DNA of 34,870 nt from Nitrospinaceae bacterium. GTDB lineage: Bacteria; Nitrospinota; Nitrospinia; Nitrospinales; Nitrospinaceae. Positions 7,847 to 16,044 of the stretch are shown one piece after another; positions within the stretch are counted from its first letter, which is position 1; every line of letters begins with the position of its first letter. The translations under genes and the position numbers were made by a program. The notes below the pieces were generated by a model, which ran no database searches, had not been told where the DNA came from, and was given only the letters and a program-made list of their open reading frames with translations. The stretch lies in the NCBI GenBank assembly GCA_028278405.1, contig JANQEK010000045.1:1-34870 (forward strand), given 5' to 3'.

Positions 7847-10645
7847 ATGGATAAGGGGGCACATTTCTATCGTTGTGATTTTCAAGTTCATACACCTAGG
7901 GACATAAATTGGAAAGGCGAGCGACCAACTACGGAGAGTGAGCGTAAGAAATACGCTGAAGAATTCATCAAAGCATGTCGAAAGCGTGGGCTTGATGCAG
8001 TTGCAATAACTGATCATCATGATGTGGCTTTCTTCCCATTTATTAAAAATGCTGCAGAAAATGAAATCGATGAAAATGAAAAACCAGTTCCGTTAAAAAA
8101 TCGAATTATTGTTTTTCCAGGAATGGAGTTAACACTAGTTCCAATCCAAGCACTTCTTATATTAAGCTCGGATTTTTCTGTAGACCTCTATCAAAACCTT
8201 CCAACCATCTTACAAATTTCTGAAAATTCTGCTTCCGCACCAACACATGCAGAGGTTGAACCATTAGATCACATCAAAACACTTCCAGAACTCTATAAAA
8301 GACTTGACAATACAGACTATCTTAAAGGCAAGTATATTGTTCTCCCACATGTTCAGGAAAAAGGTCATAAAACTATTTTTAGAAACGGATTAGCCCCCCT
8401 TTATAAGGAAATGCCTTGTGTAGGTGGATATTTAGATGGACCTATAACAAATTTAAGCATTGGCAAAAAAAACATCATCGACGGAAAACATGAGGATTAT
8501 GGTTTTAAGGCCTTAGGGGTTTTCCAGACATCTGATTGTCGAAATAGGAGTTTTGATGAATTAGGGACTCATTCTAGCTGGGTAAAATGGTCCAATCCAA
8601 CCGCTGAAGCGTTACGCCAAGCATGTCTTGCGCGACACACACGAATAACACATGAGGAACCTTTAATTCCTTCAGTTGTCATTCAGGGCCTCGAAGTTTC
8701 AAATAGTAAGTTTATGGGTCCATTAAATTTAAACCTTAATCCTCAGCTTAATTGCATTATTGGAGGGAGAGGAACAGGAAAATCTACAATTCTTGAATAC
8801 ATGCGATGGGTTCTTTGTGACCAACCTCCTCGAGCAACTGACGAAGACGAAGGAATTCCAGATTATGAAAAAAATAGATCAAGACTAATTCAAAACACAC
8901 TGGCCCCGTTAAATTCTGATGTGACAATTCATTTTCTCTTAAACGAAGTCCCACATTCAGTAAAAAGACAAGCCAATGACGGACAGGTATTCTTAAGAAT
9001 TAACAACGGTGAGTTTCAAGAGCAATCCGAAGAAGACATTCGAAAACTACTTCCAATTAGATCTTACAGCCAAAAACAACTTAGCGGTGTAGGCGATCGT
9101 AGTGACGAACTCTACCGTCTTGTACGTGGTCCCATAGTGAAAAATTTAAATGACCTTCAACAAAAGGGCAACGAATCAAAAGAGCAGCTCCGTGCACTTT
9201 ATGGGAAAATCAACTCCAAACGTATTCTAAAAAAACAACTTAAAAACGAACGCCTCGAACTACATTCACTAAACCAGCAGGCATCCCAGTTGCGCAAGGG
9301 ATTAACTGGACTCACAAAAAACGATCAGGAGATAATTAAAAAACACGAATTAATTGAAGAAGAAAAACGATTAGTGGGGGTATACGACCAAGGAATCAAG
9401 GCTCTTCTCGAAATCATTCAGTCCACCCAAACTGAATTCTCTTTACTAACTAGGGGAACGAAGATTGACGACAACCTACCTAATAAAGATTCTATTCTCA
9501 AACTAAAAGAAAAATACAACAAAATGTTACAGCTTGCCGAGGAAACGCTTGCCTCGCTATCCAAGAAACTCACAAAACAAGGAGAACTTCCAAGAGAATA
9601 CACTAAACTCCATCAAGAATGGCAGAATAAAATTAACAACCATAACAAAGCCTATGAGGCAGCAAAATCAAAAGCAACTTCTCATAAAGATAAACTTGAC
9701 CAAATATCGAAACTCGAAAAACGAATTCAGGAACTAACTAAACTAATTACTAAAAAAGAACAGTCGTTGTCTAGCCTTGGAAACCCTGAAACCAAATACC
9801 AAGAGACCCGAAAAAATTGGTTGAGCAGCTTTTCAAAAAGAGGAGACCTTCTCGAATCAGAATGCAAAAGACTAACCAGAGAATCCGATAATTTTATCAA
9901 AGCAACTCTCAATAGAGGAGCTGAGCTAAAAAATGTTTCTATAGAATTTAAAGAAATCACAAAAGGAACTCGAATTAGAGAAACCAAATGGGAAGAACTA
10001 CTTAATAATATTCGCTCAAATGTTTCCCCCACCAAAAAATGGGTTGAGCTATTAGATGAATTGGAGAAAATCGCTCAAATAGAAGATACTGAGGCTTCAA
10101 GAATCGACTTGAGCCAACTACCCATTCTGGATGCTAACAGCTTCAATGAAAATGAGCTAAATAAGTTATCACAAAAGTTATCTATCGATCAGTGGCTCGA
10201 ATTATCTTTGGTTGAGCTAGAGGACGAAATCAAATTTGAATACCAGCAAAAAAAAGACGAATTTATTTTGTTCTCGGATGCATCAGCAGGCCAACAGGCA
10301 ACGGCCTTACTAAAAGTACTTCTTAACCAGGACGGTCCTCCTTTAATTATTGATCAGCCCGAGGAAGATTTAGATAATGAAGTAATAAGGGAAATAATTG
10401 AGGATATCTGGTTAGCAAAAAACAAAAGACAGATTATCTTTACCAGTCACAATGCAAATATTGTTGTCAATGGAGACGCCGATTTAGTCATTGTTTGTTC
10501 ATATAAAACTGAAGGGGATCAGTCCGGCGGAAAGATTCGTACCAGCGGAGCAATTGATCAACCTGAAATCAAAGAGCTTATTACATCAATTATGGAAGGG
10601 GGACGAGAAGCCTTTCAACTGAGAAAAGACAAATATGGCTATTAG
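7847..10645 (+). CDS. PHP-domain/SMC-like ATPase, TrlF type
   Basis: The 932-residue product joins two modules. The N-terminal PHP metal-dependent phosphoesterase has the motifs DFQVHT, ITDHHDV, GMELT, VLPHV and TSDCRN within residues 1-240; the usual first HxH is QxH here. An SMC/RecF-like ATPase follows, with Walker A GGRGTGKST at 306-314, a long coiled coil (about 440-700), signature SAGQQATALL near 812, Walker B LIIDQPEED with D836, and the switch histidine in FTSHNAN. The order matches proteins named TrlF in databases (from memory). Such enzymes probably cut or process nucleic acid under ATP control; a role in phage defence is an inference. The gene is markedly more AT-rich than both neighbours (sampled lines about 30% GC against about 60% in moxR), has its own promoter and seems horizontally acquired. 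AGGG precedes the ATG. Confidence 0.88.
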   Translation: MDKGAHFYRCDFQVHTPRDINWKGERPTTESERKKYAEEFIKACRKRGLDAVAITDHHDVAFFPFIKNAAENEIDENEKPVPLKNRIIVFPGMELTLVPIQALLILSSDFSVDLYQNLPTILQISENSASAPTHAEVEPLDHIKTLPELYKRLDNTDYLKGKYIVLPHVQEKGHKTIFRNGLAPLYKEMPCVGGYLDGPITNLSIGKKNIIDGKHEDYGFKALGVFQTSDCRNRSFDELGTHSSWVKWSNPTAEALRQACLARHTRITHEEPLIPSVVIQGLEVSNSKFMGPLNLNLNPQLNCIIGGRGTGKSTILEYMRWVLCDQPPRATDEDEGIPDYEKNRSRLIQNTLAPLNSDVTIHFLLNEVPHSVKRQANDGQVFLRINNGEFQEQSEEDIRKLLPIRSYSQKQLSGVGDRSDELYRLVRGPIVKNLNDLQQKGNESKEQLRALYGKINSKRILKKQLKNERLELHSLNQQASQLRKGLTGLTKNDQEIIKKHELIEEEKRLVGVYDQGIKALLEIIQSTQTEFSLLTRGTKIDDNLPNKDSILKLKEKYNKMLQLAEETLASLSKKLTKQGELPREYTKLHQEWQNKINNHNKAYEAAKSKATSHKDKLDQISKLEKRIQELTKLITKKEQSLSSLGNPETKYQETRKNWLSSFSKRGDLLESECKRLTRESDNFIKATLNRGAELKNVSIEFKEITKGTRIRETKWEELLNNIRSNVSPTKKWVELLDELEKIAQIEDTEASRIDLSQLPILDANSFNENELNKLSQKLSIDQWLELSLVELEDEIKFEYQQKKDEFILFSDASAGQQATALLKVLLNQDGPPLIIDQPEEDLDNEVIREIIEDIWLAKNKRQIIFTSHNANIVVNGDADLVIVCSYKTEGDQSGGKIRTSGAIDQPEIKELITSIMEGGREAFQLRKDKYGY

Positions 10646-10698
10646 ACTCGGACCAAACTCTTTTTGAATCCGACAACTCAACTCTGAGCTTGTGGTAA

Positions 10699-10833
10699 AT
10701 TTCGGACACTCTGATCCGGCAGTTTTTTGAAGCGGAAGGACTCATTGAAGATGCGCGAAGAATGATGAAACCTAGCAGAAAAATTAAGAGGCTTGTCTTA
10801 AGGAAGGTGACGCGGCCGGAAGCTTTGCGTTGA
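10699..10833 (+). pseudogene. Possible C-terminal remnant of a host gene, weak
   Basis: From a TAA at 10696 to a TGA at 10831 there is an open frame of 44 codons with no start codon. It encodes a charged helical sequence (it includes FFEAEGLIEDARRMMKPSRK) and has base composition like the host rather than the AT-rich gene before it. It could be the tail of a gene that once followed moxR and was cut by the insertion. It overlaps the end of the opposite-strand glycosyltransferase-like gene, so a chance frame is also possible. Confidence 0.2.
10779..10801 (-). terminator. Weak terminator candidate of the minus-strand membrane-protein genes
   Basis: On the minus strand the stem TTAAGA/TCTTAA (10784-10801, six-base loop) is followed by five Ts (10783-10779). 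The stop codon of the upstream gene lies inside the stem. The stem is AT-rich and short, so efficiency is doubtful. Confidence 0.3.
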
Positions 10834-12151
10834 GTTTTTTGCTCCAAAGCCACAATAAAGATGCGCACAAACCTAAAGTTGCAAAAAATTTCAAAGTGCT
10901 CTGAAAAGAAATCCCGACATCCCAGATTTTAAATACCACAGATTCTGCAGGCATGAAAAACCGTTGACCGAATTCCTGTGCGGTCACGGTCATCGCGTCA
11001 CCAGGAACGGCTGCAAAAGGTTCCAGGTAATACAACAGGTTCATCCCCACCGCCCACAGGACCGCCAGCAGCAGCCCCGCCCGAACCAACCTGTTGGCGG
11101 ATGATAAGGACTTCAACAACCAGGGAAAGATCAGGTGAATCACAGGAACAAACGGTAGTAAAAATCGGGGTCCCCAGCACATTCCACCGTGCCAGGCTTC
11201 CCATCGGGAATAGAACAACAAATAACAGGTAAAGGAGACCAAAGAAGTACCCAAAGCATACCGGCACCAGGATTCCATTTCATGATTTTTGAAAAGTAAA
11301 TAGAAAACACAAAGAAAAGTCAAAGGGGAAAAAACCAGCAATCCTTTCCAAAAAGAAAACATTAATCCATAGATGCCTGTCATCCAATTACCGGCAAACC
11401 CTTCCTCCTGATAGCCAAAATTGAAAAATTCTTCGTACCGGTAATAGTTGTAACTTAAAAATAGAACAAGACTTGCCATCAGAATCAGCATACCTTCCAG
11501 CGCAACCCGCCATCCCTCGGATGAATTGTTACGCCTGACACGCGACACCCAAACTACGTAAGCAATCATCAACACAAAATAAAACACAAAAATAAAACCA
11601 TTCAAGACGAGCAACCCTAGACATAAAAAGTTCTGCCGGTTGGCGGACACATAGTCAGCAGTTGGAGCCGTATAAAAATAGTAAAACGAAATCAGAATCA
11701 ACAGAGCGCTCAGCGGTTCTGAATACAAGCCTCCCGCGTAAGGCAAAAGAAATGTCGCGCAAAACAGAGCGAAGGCGGAAATGAGGCTGGTAGTGTCATC
11801 CATGCCCATGGTTTTCAGAATTCTGAAATAGACGACACATAAGGAAGAAATAACAATTGGGAGAAACAGGTAAAAGGTAAACAGATCTCCAATTTTCTGC
11901 AGATTCTGAGGCGGTGCATGGGTCAAAACGGCGAAATAGTAACCGGCAGCATAAAATGGAGCCATCAGCAATGATTGAAGAGGAGCGTACTTGACCGGGC
12001 CAACCGATGTAAGCAGAGAACCTTCCGTCACGAAGTAATGGCTCAATTCAATCCTGAAAGCGCCGTCAGGAAAGACAGCGAAAAAATGGCCGAGGCATAT
12101 AATCGCGATGTAAAAAATAAAACCCAGAAAAAATGTTCTCATCATCAACAT
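10784..12151 (-). CDS. Polytopic membrane protein, GT-C glycosyltransferase-like (copy 3)
   Basis: The 455-residue product is mostly hydrophobic, with about ten or more membrane segments. Near the N-terminus it has a conserved acidic position in an extracytoplasmic loop (FPDGAFR), then KYAPLQSLLMAPFY, an EPLSALL motif, and WHGGMCWGPRFLLPFVPVIH in the C-terminal half. These resemble ArnT/PMT-type (GT39-like) lipid-carrier-dependent glycosyltransferases, which move sugars from polyprenyl-phosphate carriers on the outer face of the inner membrane. The substrate cannot be told. The start ATG lies one base after the TGA of the upstream paralogue, so the two are translationally coupled. A second ATG two codons in is also possible. 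Two full-length paralogues lie directly upstream. Confidence 0.8.
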   Translation of the reverse strand: MLMMRTFFLGFIFYIAIICLGHFFAVFPDGAFRIELSHYFVTEGSLLTSVGPVKYAPLQSLLMAPFYAAGYYFAVLTHAPPQNLQKIGDLFTFYLFLPIVISSLCVVYFRILKTMGMDDTTSLISAFALFCATFLLPYAGGLYSEPLSALLILISFYYFYTAPTADYVSANRQNFLCLGLLVLNGFIFVFYFVLMIAYVVWVSRVRRNNSSEGWRVALEGMLILMASLVLFLSYNYYRYEEFFNFGYQEEGFAGNWMTGIYGLMFSFWKGLLVFSPLTFLCVFYLLFKNHEMESWCRYALGTSLVSFTCYLLFYSRWEAWHGGMCWGPRFLLPFVPVIHLIFPWLLKSLSSANRLVRAGLLLAVLWAVGMNLLYYLEPFAAVPGDAMTVTAQEFGQRFFMPAESVVFKIWDVGISFQSTLKFFATLGLCASLLWLWSKKLNAKLPAASPSLRQAS

Positions 12152-12152
12152 G

Positions 12153-13511
12153 TCAGGAAGCTTCGCTGGCGGAGAGTTTGGGAGCAGACACTTTCAGACT
12201 GAATACTCGTCTCCAAACCCATAATGCAAAAGCACAGCACCCCAAAATCACAGCGCCTTTCAAGGCTTGGGAACCGCCGATTCCCGAGCTGGCAATTTTG
12301 TAGATAAACGATTCTTCGGGAAGGAACACCCTGTGTAAAAACGGCATTTCATTGTTCATTTGATAGGCAACCCAGGGATCGGCAAAGATCAAAATATTGA
12401 TTCCCAGTCCCCAGACCAATGCTAATGCAACTACAATTCGCAACACCTTGTTTTCTTTTGATACCGATTTCCACAAGAACGGAAACATGACATGAATCAG
12501 GGGAACAAACGGCAGCAGGAACCGCGGTCCCCAACACCAACCGCCATGCCAGGAATCCCATTTTGCATACACCAGCAGATAACAAGCCAAAGAAATCAGA
12601 GAAGTGGAAAACAGGTATCGGTGTCCAGGTTTCATCTCCTGATTCCTGAATAAAAACCAGACCACACAAAAAACTGTGATCGGCGCAAATACAATCAGAC
12701 CCTGGCCGAAGGAAAATATCAAACCATACAAACCGACTGCCAGATTGTTGTTAAAGCCCTCACCGGGATATCCGAAGTTGAACCATTCACCGAAACGCGC
12801 ATAGTTGTAGCCGAGAAATAAAACCACACCGACGCTTAGGATCAGCAATCCCTCCCTCGCCACCCGCCAGGCTTCCAGGGAGCTCTTGCGCCGAACCTGG
12901 GAGTCCCAAAGCACATAGGTCAACATCAAACCGGCATACAGCACGAAAACAAAATTATTTAATATCAACAAGCTTAAGCAGAAAAAATTTCTTCGTTGGC
13001 ACGCCAGATAACCTTCAGATTGCGCTTTCAACAAATAATAAAACGAAACCAGTATCAGAAATGCATTGAGAGGCTCGGAAAACATTCCCTTGGAGTAAGG
13101 CAATAGAAATGTGCAGCAAAACAATGTGAAGGTCGTGACAATACTGATGTCATCATCCACGCCCAATTCCTTCAGAATCTTAAAAAACAAAACCAGCAAG
13201 GCGGCAACGAGTACCGGAAGATAAATAAGATTGCACATCCAGATACCCCACAAGAACAATTTATCCGCAGGCACATCGGTCAACATCCCATACAAATAAC
13301 CGATCGCATAGGTTGGTATCATTAATACGGATTGAAGGGGAGCGTAGTTGATCGGACCGTGGGAAGTGATGAAAGATCCTTCGGTCATCAAAGAATGGGT
13401 GAGCGCCAACCTGAATGTTCCATCTGGATTAAACGTATTGAATGCACCCAGGAAAATCATACCCAGATAAAAAATCAATCCAAACGAAAAGACTTTGACA
13501 AAGGATTTCAA
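12153..13511 (-). CDS. Polytopic membrane protein, GT-C glycosyltransferase-like (copy 2)
   Basis: The 452-residue product is closely similar in plan to the copies on both sides. It has an N-terminal membrane segment and loop acid (NPDGTFR), NYAPLQSVLMIPTY, EPLNAFLILVSFYY, and WHGGWCWGPRFLLPFVPLIH. Shared motifs at the same spacing show that the three genes arose by tandem duplication. By family resemblance it should transfer sugars from an undecaprenyl-phosphate-type donor to an envelope glycan, lipid or protein; this is an inference. Its end nearly abuts the start of copy 3 (TGA, one base, ATG). A 160-base gap separates it from copy 1 and could hold its own promoter. No glycan-synthesis genes are adjacent to suggest a substrate. 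Confidence 0.8.
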   Translation of the reverse strand: MKSFVKVFSFGLIFYLGMIFLGAFNTFNPDGTFRLALTHSLMTEGSFITSHGPINYAPLQSVLMIPTYAIGYLYGMLTDVPADKLFLWGIWMCNLIYLPVLVAALLVLFFKILKELGVDDDISIVTTFTLFCCTFLLPYSKGMFSEPLNAFLILVSFYYLLKAQSEGYLACQRRNFFCLSLLILNNFVFVLYAGLMLTYVLWDSQVRRKSSLEAWRVAREGLLILSVGVVLFLGYNYARFGEWFNFGYPGEGFNNNLAVGLYGLIFSFGQGLIVFAPITVFCVVWFLFRNQEMKPGHRYLFSTSLISLACYLLVYAKWDSWHGGWCWGPRFLLPFVPLIHVMFPFLWKSVSKENKVLRIVVALALVWGLGINILIFADPWVAYQMNNEMPFLHRVFLPEESFIYKIASSGIGGSQALKGAVILGCCAFALWVWRRVFSLKVSAPKLSASEAS

Positions 13512-13671
13512 AAAGCACCCTGCCCTTCTCCAGACACTTGGAAAATGCGCCTAAGGAGTTCGGTTCCAAAGAGTTATGCCGATTCCACAATAAATTATTA
13601 TCGCATATGGCCCTTTATTTTCAACTGAACCGGCAATTCCTGGTAAGCGTAAAAAAGATGGAAATGTCCTG

Positions 13672-15033
13672 TTACGAGACGGGAATTTTGTGGCGATCGG
13701 AGCGGAGTTCCGGCCAGCGGGCCCAGCCCCATAAAGCCAAGGTAAGAAGAATGGTCATCACAAAAAACTTGCTGAACGCCGGCAGAATATCTTTCCATTC
13801 CCCGTTGTTGAACAGGAAGGAATATTCCGGAAGCCAGAGAGTGTACGCGTACGGTTTGGGATCGGCCACTTTTCCAAAGGTGGCGCTCTGGAAAGTTTCC
13901 CACTGCCCAACGTATTCCCAACCGTTGAGGAAAACCGCCCACAATATCAGGATTGCTCCCAATCCTTTGATCCACATGTTTGCTTTTTGAGCGCTTTTCC
14001 AGACATAGGGAAAAATCAAATGAATGATCGGAAGAAAAGGTAAAAGGTACCGGGGACCCCAGCAATAACCTCCGCTCCAGGTTCCCCATTTGCAATACAG
14101 CAAAACGTAACAAATAAACGACACGCCGAATGCACCCAGACAAAAACGCAACTTGGATTCAATTTTCTGATAGTTAAATAGAAAAAACAGAAGACAAACG
14201 ATGGTAAGGGATGAATAGACCATCAACCCGCGTCCGAACGAGAAAAAAAGCCCGTAAACCCCTTCCACCACGGGAGTCGTGAATCCCTCATCCTCATATC
14301 CAAAAGTCCAGACCGAACCATAACGGATAAAATTATAGTAAAGAGAAATTGCGATCGAGATCGCCATCAGCCCCACCCCCTCGCCAAACGCCCTTCTGGC
14401 CTCTCCGGGTTTTGCCCGGTTGGTGTAACTGGCGGCAAACACAAACAGGAGCATCAACCCAAAATAACCTTCAAAAATAAAATTGTTCAGACACAGCAAA
14501 GTTAAAAATAGAAAGTTATATCGGTTGTTGACTACAAATTTTCCGGACAGGGATCGCCAGAAAAAATAAAAGGAGCCAAGGATGAGCAATGCATTCAGAG
14601 GTTCTGAAAAAAGAATCCTCGAATAAGGAAGGAAGTACGTCCCCAGAAACAAAAGAGCGGTGGAAACCAGACTGACCGGAGTCTCCCAACCCATTTCTTT
14701 TTGAATTCTAAAAAAAAGAACGCACAAAGTAGCGGTGATCAACGGCATAAACAGGGAAGCGCAGGATTTGATCCCGGAGAAATGCAGTGAAACCGGATCC
14801 GCACCTTGAGACAACCCGTAAGAATAGCCCAACGCATAAAACGGCACCATCAATAGCGGTTGTAAAGGCCCATATTTGGACGGCCCAAAATAAGGGCTCT
14901 CCCATTGATGATCCACCAGAAGAGAGCGAGCCACTTCGGCCCTCTGGAAACCGTCCATGGTCCCGTGCGAAAATTTTCCCAGGAAAAGAATGGCCAGAAA
15001 AAAAATGAGGCCTAAAGCCAGGTATCGGCGCAT
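13672..15033 (-). CDS. Polytopic membrane protein, GT-C glycosyltransferase-like (copy 1)
   Basis: The 453-residue protein heads the minus-strand trio. It keeps the common motifs: loop acid in TMDGFQR, KYGPLQPLLMVPFYALGY, EPLNALLILGSFYF, and WSGGYCWGPRYLLPFLPIIH, spread over many membrane segments. It is the most divergent of the three near its C-terminus. A role as a lipid-carrier-dependent glycosyltransferase of the inner membrane is inferred from the PLQ..L and GPR.LLP.LP patterns typical of GT39/ArnT-like proteins. The ATG at 15033 follows an AT-rich upstream stretch with only a weak ribosome site. Its promoter should lie in 15034-15191, shared with the end of the exonuclease gene upstream on the same strand. 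Confidence 0.8.
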   Translation of the reverse strand: MRRYLALGLIFFLAILFLGKFSHGTMDGFQRAEVARSLLVDHQWESPYFGPSKYGPLQPLLMVPFYALGYSYGLSQGADPVSLHFSGIKSCASLFMPLITATLCVLFFRIQKEMGWETPVSLVSTALLFLGTYFLPYSRILFSEPLNALLILGSFYFFWRSLSGKFVVNNRYNFLFLTLLCLNNFIFEGYFGLMLLFVFAASYTNRAKPGEARRAFGEGVGLMAISIAISLYYNFIRYGSVWTFGYEDEGFTTPVVEGVYGLFFSFGRGLMVYSSLTIVCLLFFLFNYQKIESKLRFCLGAFGVSFICYVLLYCKWGTWSGGYCWGPRYLLPFLPIIHLIFPYVWKSAQKANMWIKGLGAILILWAVFLNGWEYVGQWETFQSATFGKVADPKPYAYTLWLPEYSFLFNNGEWKDILPAFSKFFVMTILLTLALWGWARWPELRSDRHKIPVS

Positions 15034-15191
15034 GATAAGGATTTTTCGTTCTAATTAGGTTAAATCAATCAGTAATCTCAGTATAAGGGGCAGACCACAA
15101 TTGTAAAGCCGGGAGATGGATGAAAAACCAACAAAATCAATTCAATTGGGGAATAGGAACGATTGAATCAGGTAGGGTTAAGAAGTCAAAC

Positions 15192-15854
15192 TTACTTTCT
15201 CAAAAGAGCATCAAGCGTCCAATCGACGTTGAGGCGGTTGCGGCCGGTTTTGCTGCGGCTGGTGTATTCAACGTAACCGTTATCGGCACCGAACAGAAAC
15301 AGGTCGCGGGTGATTTTCACGTCCATCTTGCAGTACTCGATAATTTTGTCGAGCTTGGATTTGTCCCCCGCCAAATATTCCTTGTACCATTTGAGCGACT
15401 CCAACCCATCGGCGGTTTTCTGCGCCCCGAGCGAGCATTCGGCAAGGTTGTTGAGGCTGAGCCGGTGATTCAATTTCTTATGCACATCGGCCAGCATGTC
15501 GAAGGTTGGTATCTCCAAAAGATCGATATGCTTCTCATTAGCATAGGGTTGCAGGACGGTGTAGTCGAATCCGATAACGTTAAAGCCCACTACCAAATCC
15601 GCCGTTTTCAGCTTGTCGACCAGTTTCAGCGCGTCGACTTCCAGATAAGTGAAGTAGTCCTCGTCCACGCTGTCCCACACCACTCCCACTGCGAGACCCA
15701 TCTTGTGGATATTGCCCCAGCCGCCCACGTCATCCGCGCTCTTCTGGGTTTCCAGGTCAAAATACTGGATTCGGGGACCCGATGTCTCTGGCTGGGGCGG
15801 TTCGGGAGCCGTTTCCGGAGGGGGATCTGCAAATAAATCGAACTGTTCGGCCAT
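15192..15854 (-). CDS. RNase H-fold 3'-5' exonuclease (DnaQ/YprB-like)
   Basis: The 220-residue protein has the three exonuclease motifs of the DEDD superfamily: Exo I in YFDLETQ (D33, E35), Exo II in VVGFNVIGFDY near residues 92-102, and Exo III in YCKMDVKITRDLF, with an aspartate in the YxxxD arrangement. The first 28 residues are a Pro/Glu-rich disordered lead that contains QFDLF, which resembles a clamp-binding motif (Q-x-x-L/F-F). If that is real it would tie the enzyme to the replication clamp. The likely activity is metal-dependent 3'-5' degradation of DNA or RNA. The gene stands alone between the membrane-protein trio (same strand) and the divergent flagellar genes. Confidence 0.82.
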   Translation of the reverse strand: MAEQFDLFADPPPETAPEPPQPETSGPRIQYFDLETQKSADDVGGWGNIHKMGLAVGVVWDSVDEDYFTYLEVDALKLVDKLKTADLVVGFNVIGFDYTVLQPYANEKHIDLLEIPTFDMLADVHKKLNHRLSLNNLAECSLGAQKTADGLESLKWYKEYLAGDKSKLDKIIEYCKMDVKITRDLFLFGADNGYVEYTSRSKTGRNRLNVDWTLDALLRK

Positions 15855-15953
15855 GGCGATTTATATCATTTTAGAGGCTCAAAATTCAAGCAATTAGGCC
15901 CGGATTTGGGCGGATCCACCGTTCTCAAACAGGCGATAAATCCTTTATTTTTC

Positions 15954-15981
15954 TAAAGTTCGATGATTCCGAGGCCGATAA
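15954..15981 (+). promoter_or_regulatory. Sigma-28 (FliA) promoter of fliD-fliS
   Basis: The sequence has TAAAGTT starting at 15954 and a perfect GCCGATAA at 15974-15981. This is the flagellar late-gene consensus TAAA-N15-GCCGATAA with a 16-base spacer, one base longer. Transcription would start near 15988, which leaves a 5' leader of about 57 bases to the ATG at 16045. Confidence 0.8.
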
Positions 15982-16044
15982 ATATCATGAGATGAATTGA
16001 AGGTGAGCCTATCACCGATCCCACGATTTGAAAAGGTTTTTACC

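Noticed and set aside
10699-10725. CGGA/TCCG stem followed by Ts as terminator of the PHP-ATPase gene
   Set aside because: Four-base stem with an eight-base loop is too weak to support.
15120-15836. Long plus-strand frame of 238 codons
   Set aside because: It is antisense to the exonuclease gene, whose three catalytic motifs are intact, and its own translation shows no family pattern.
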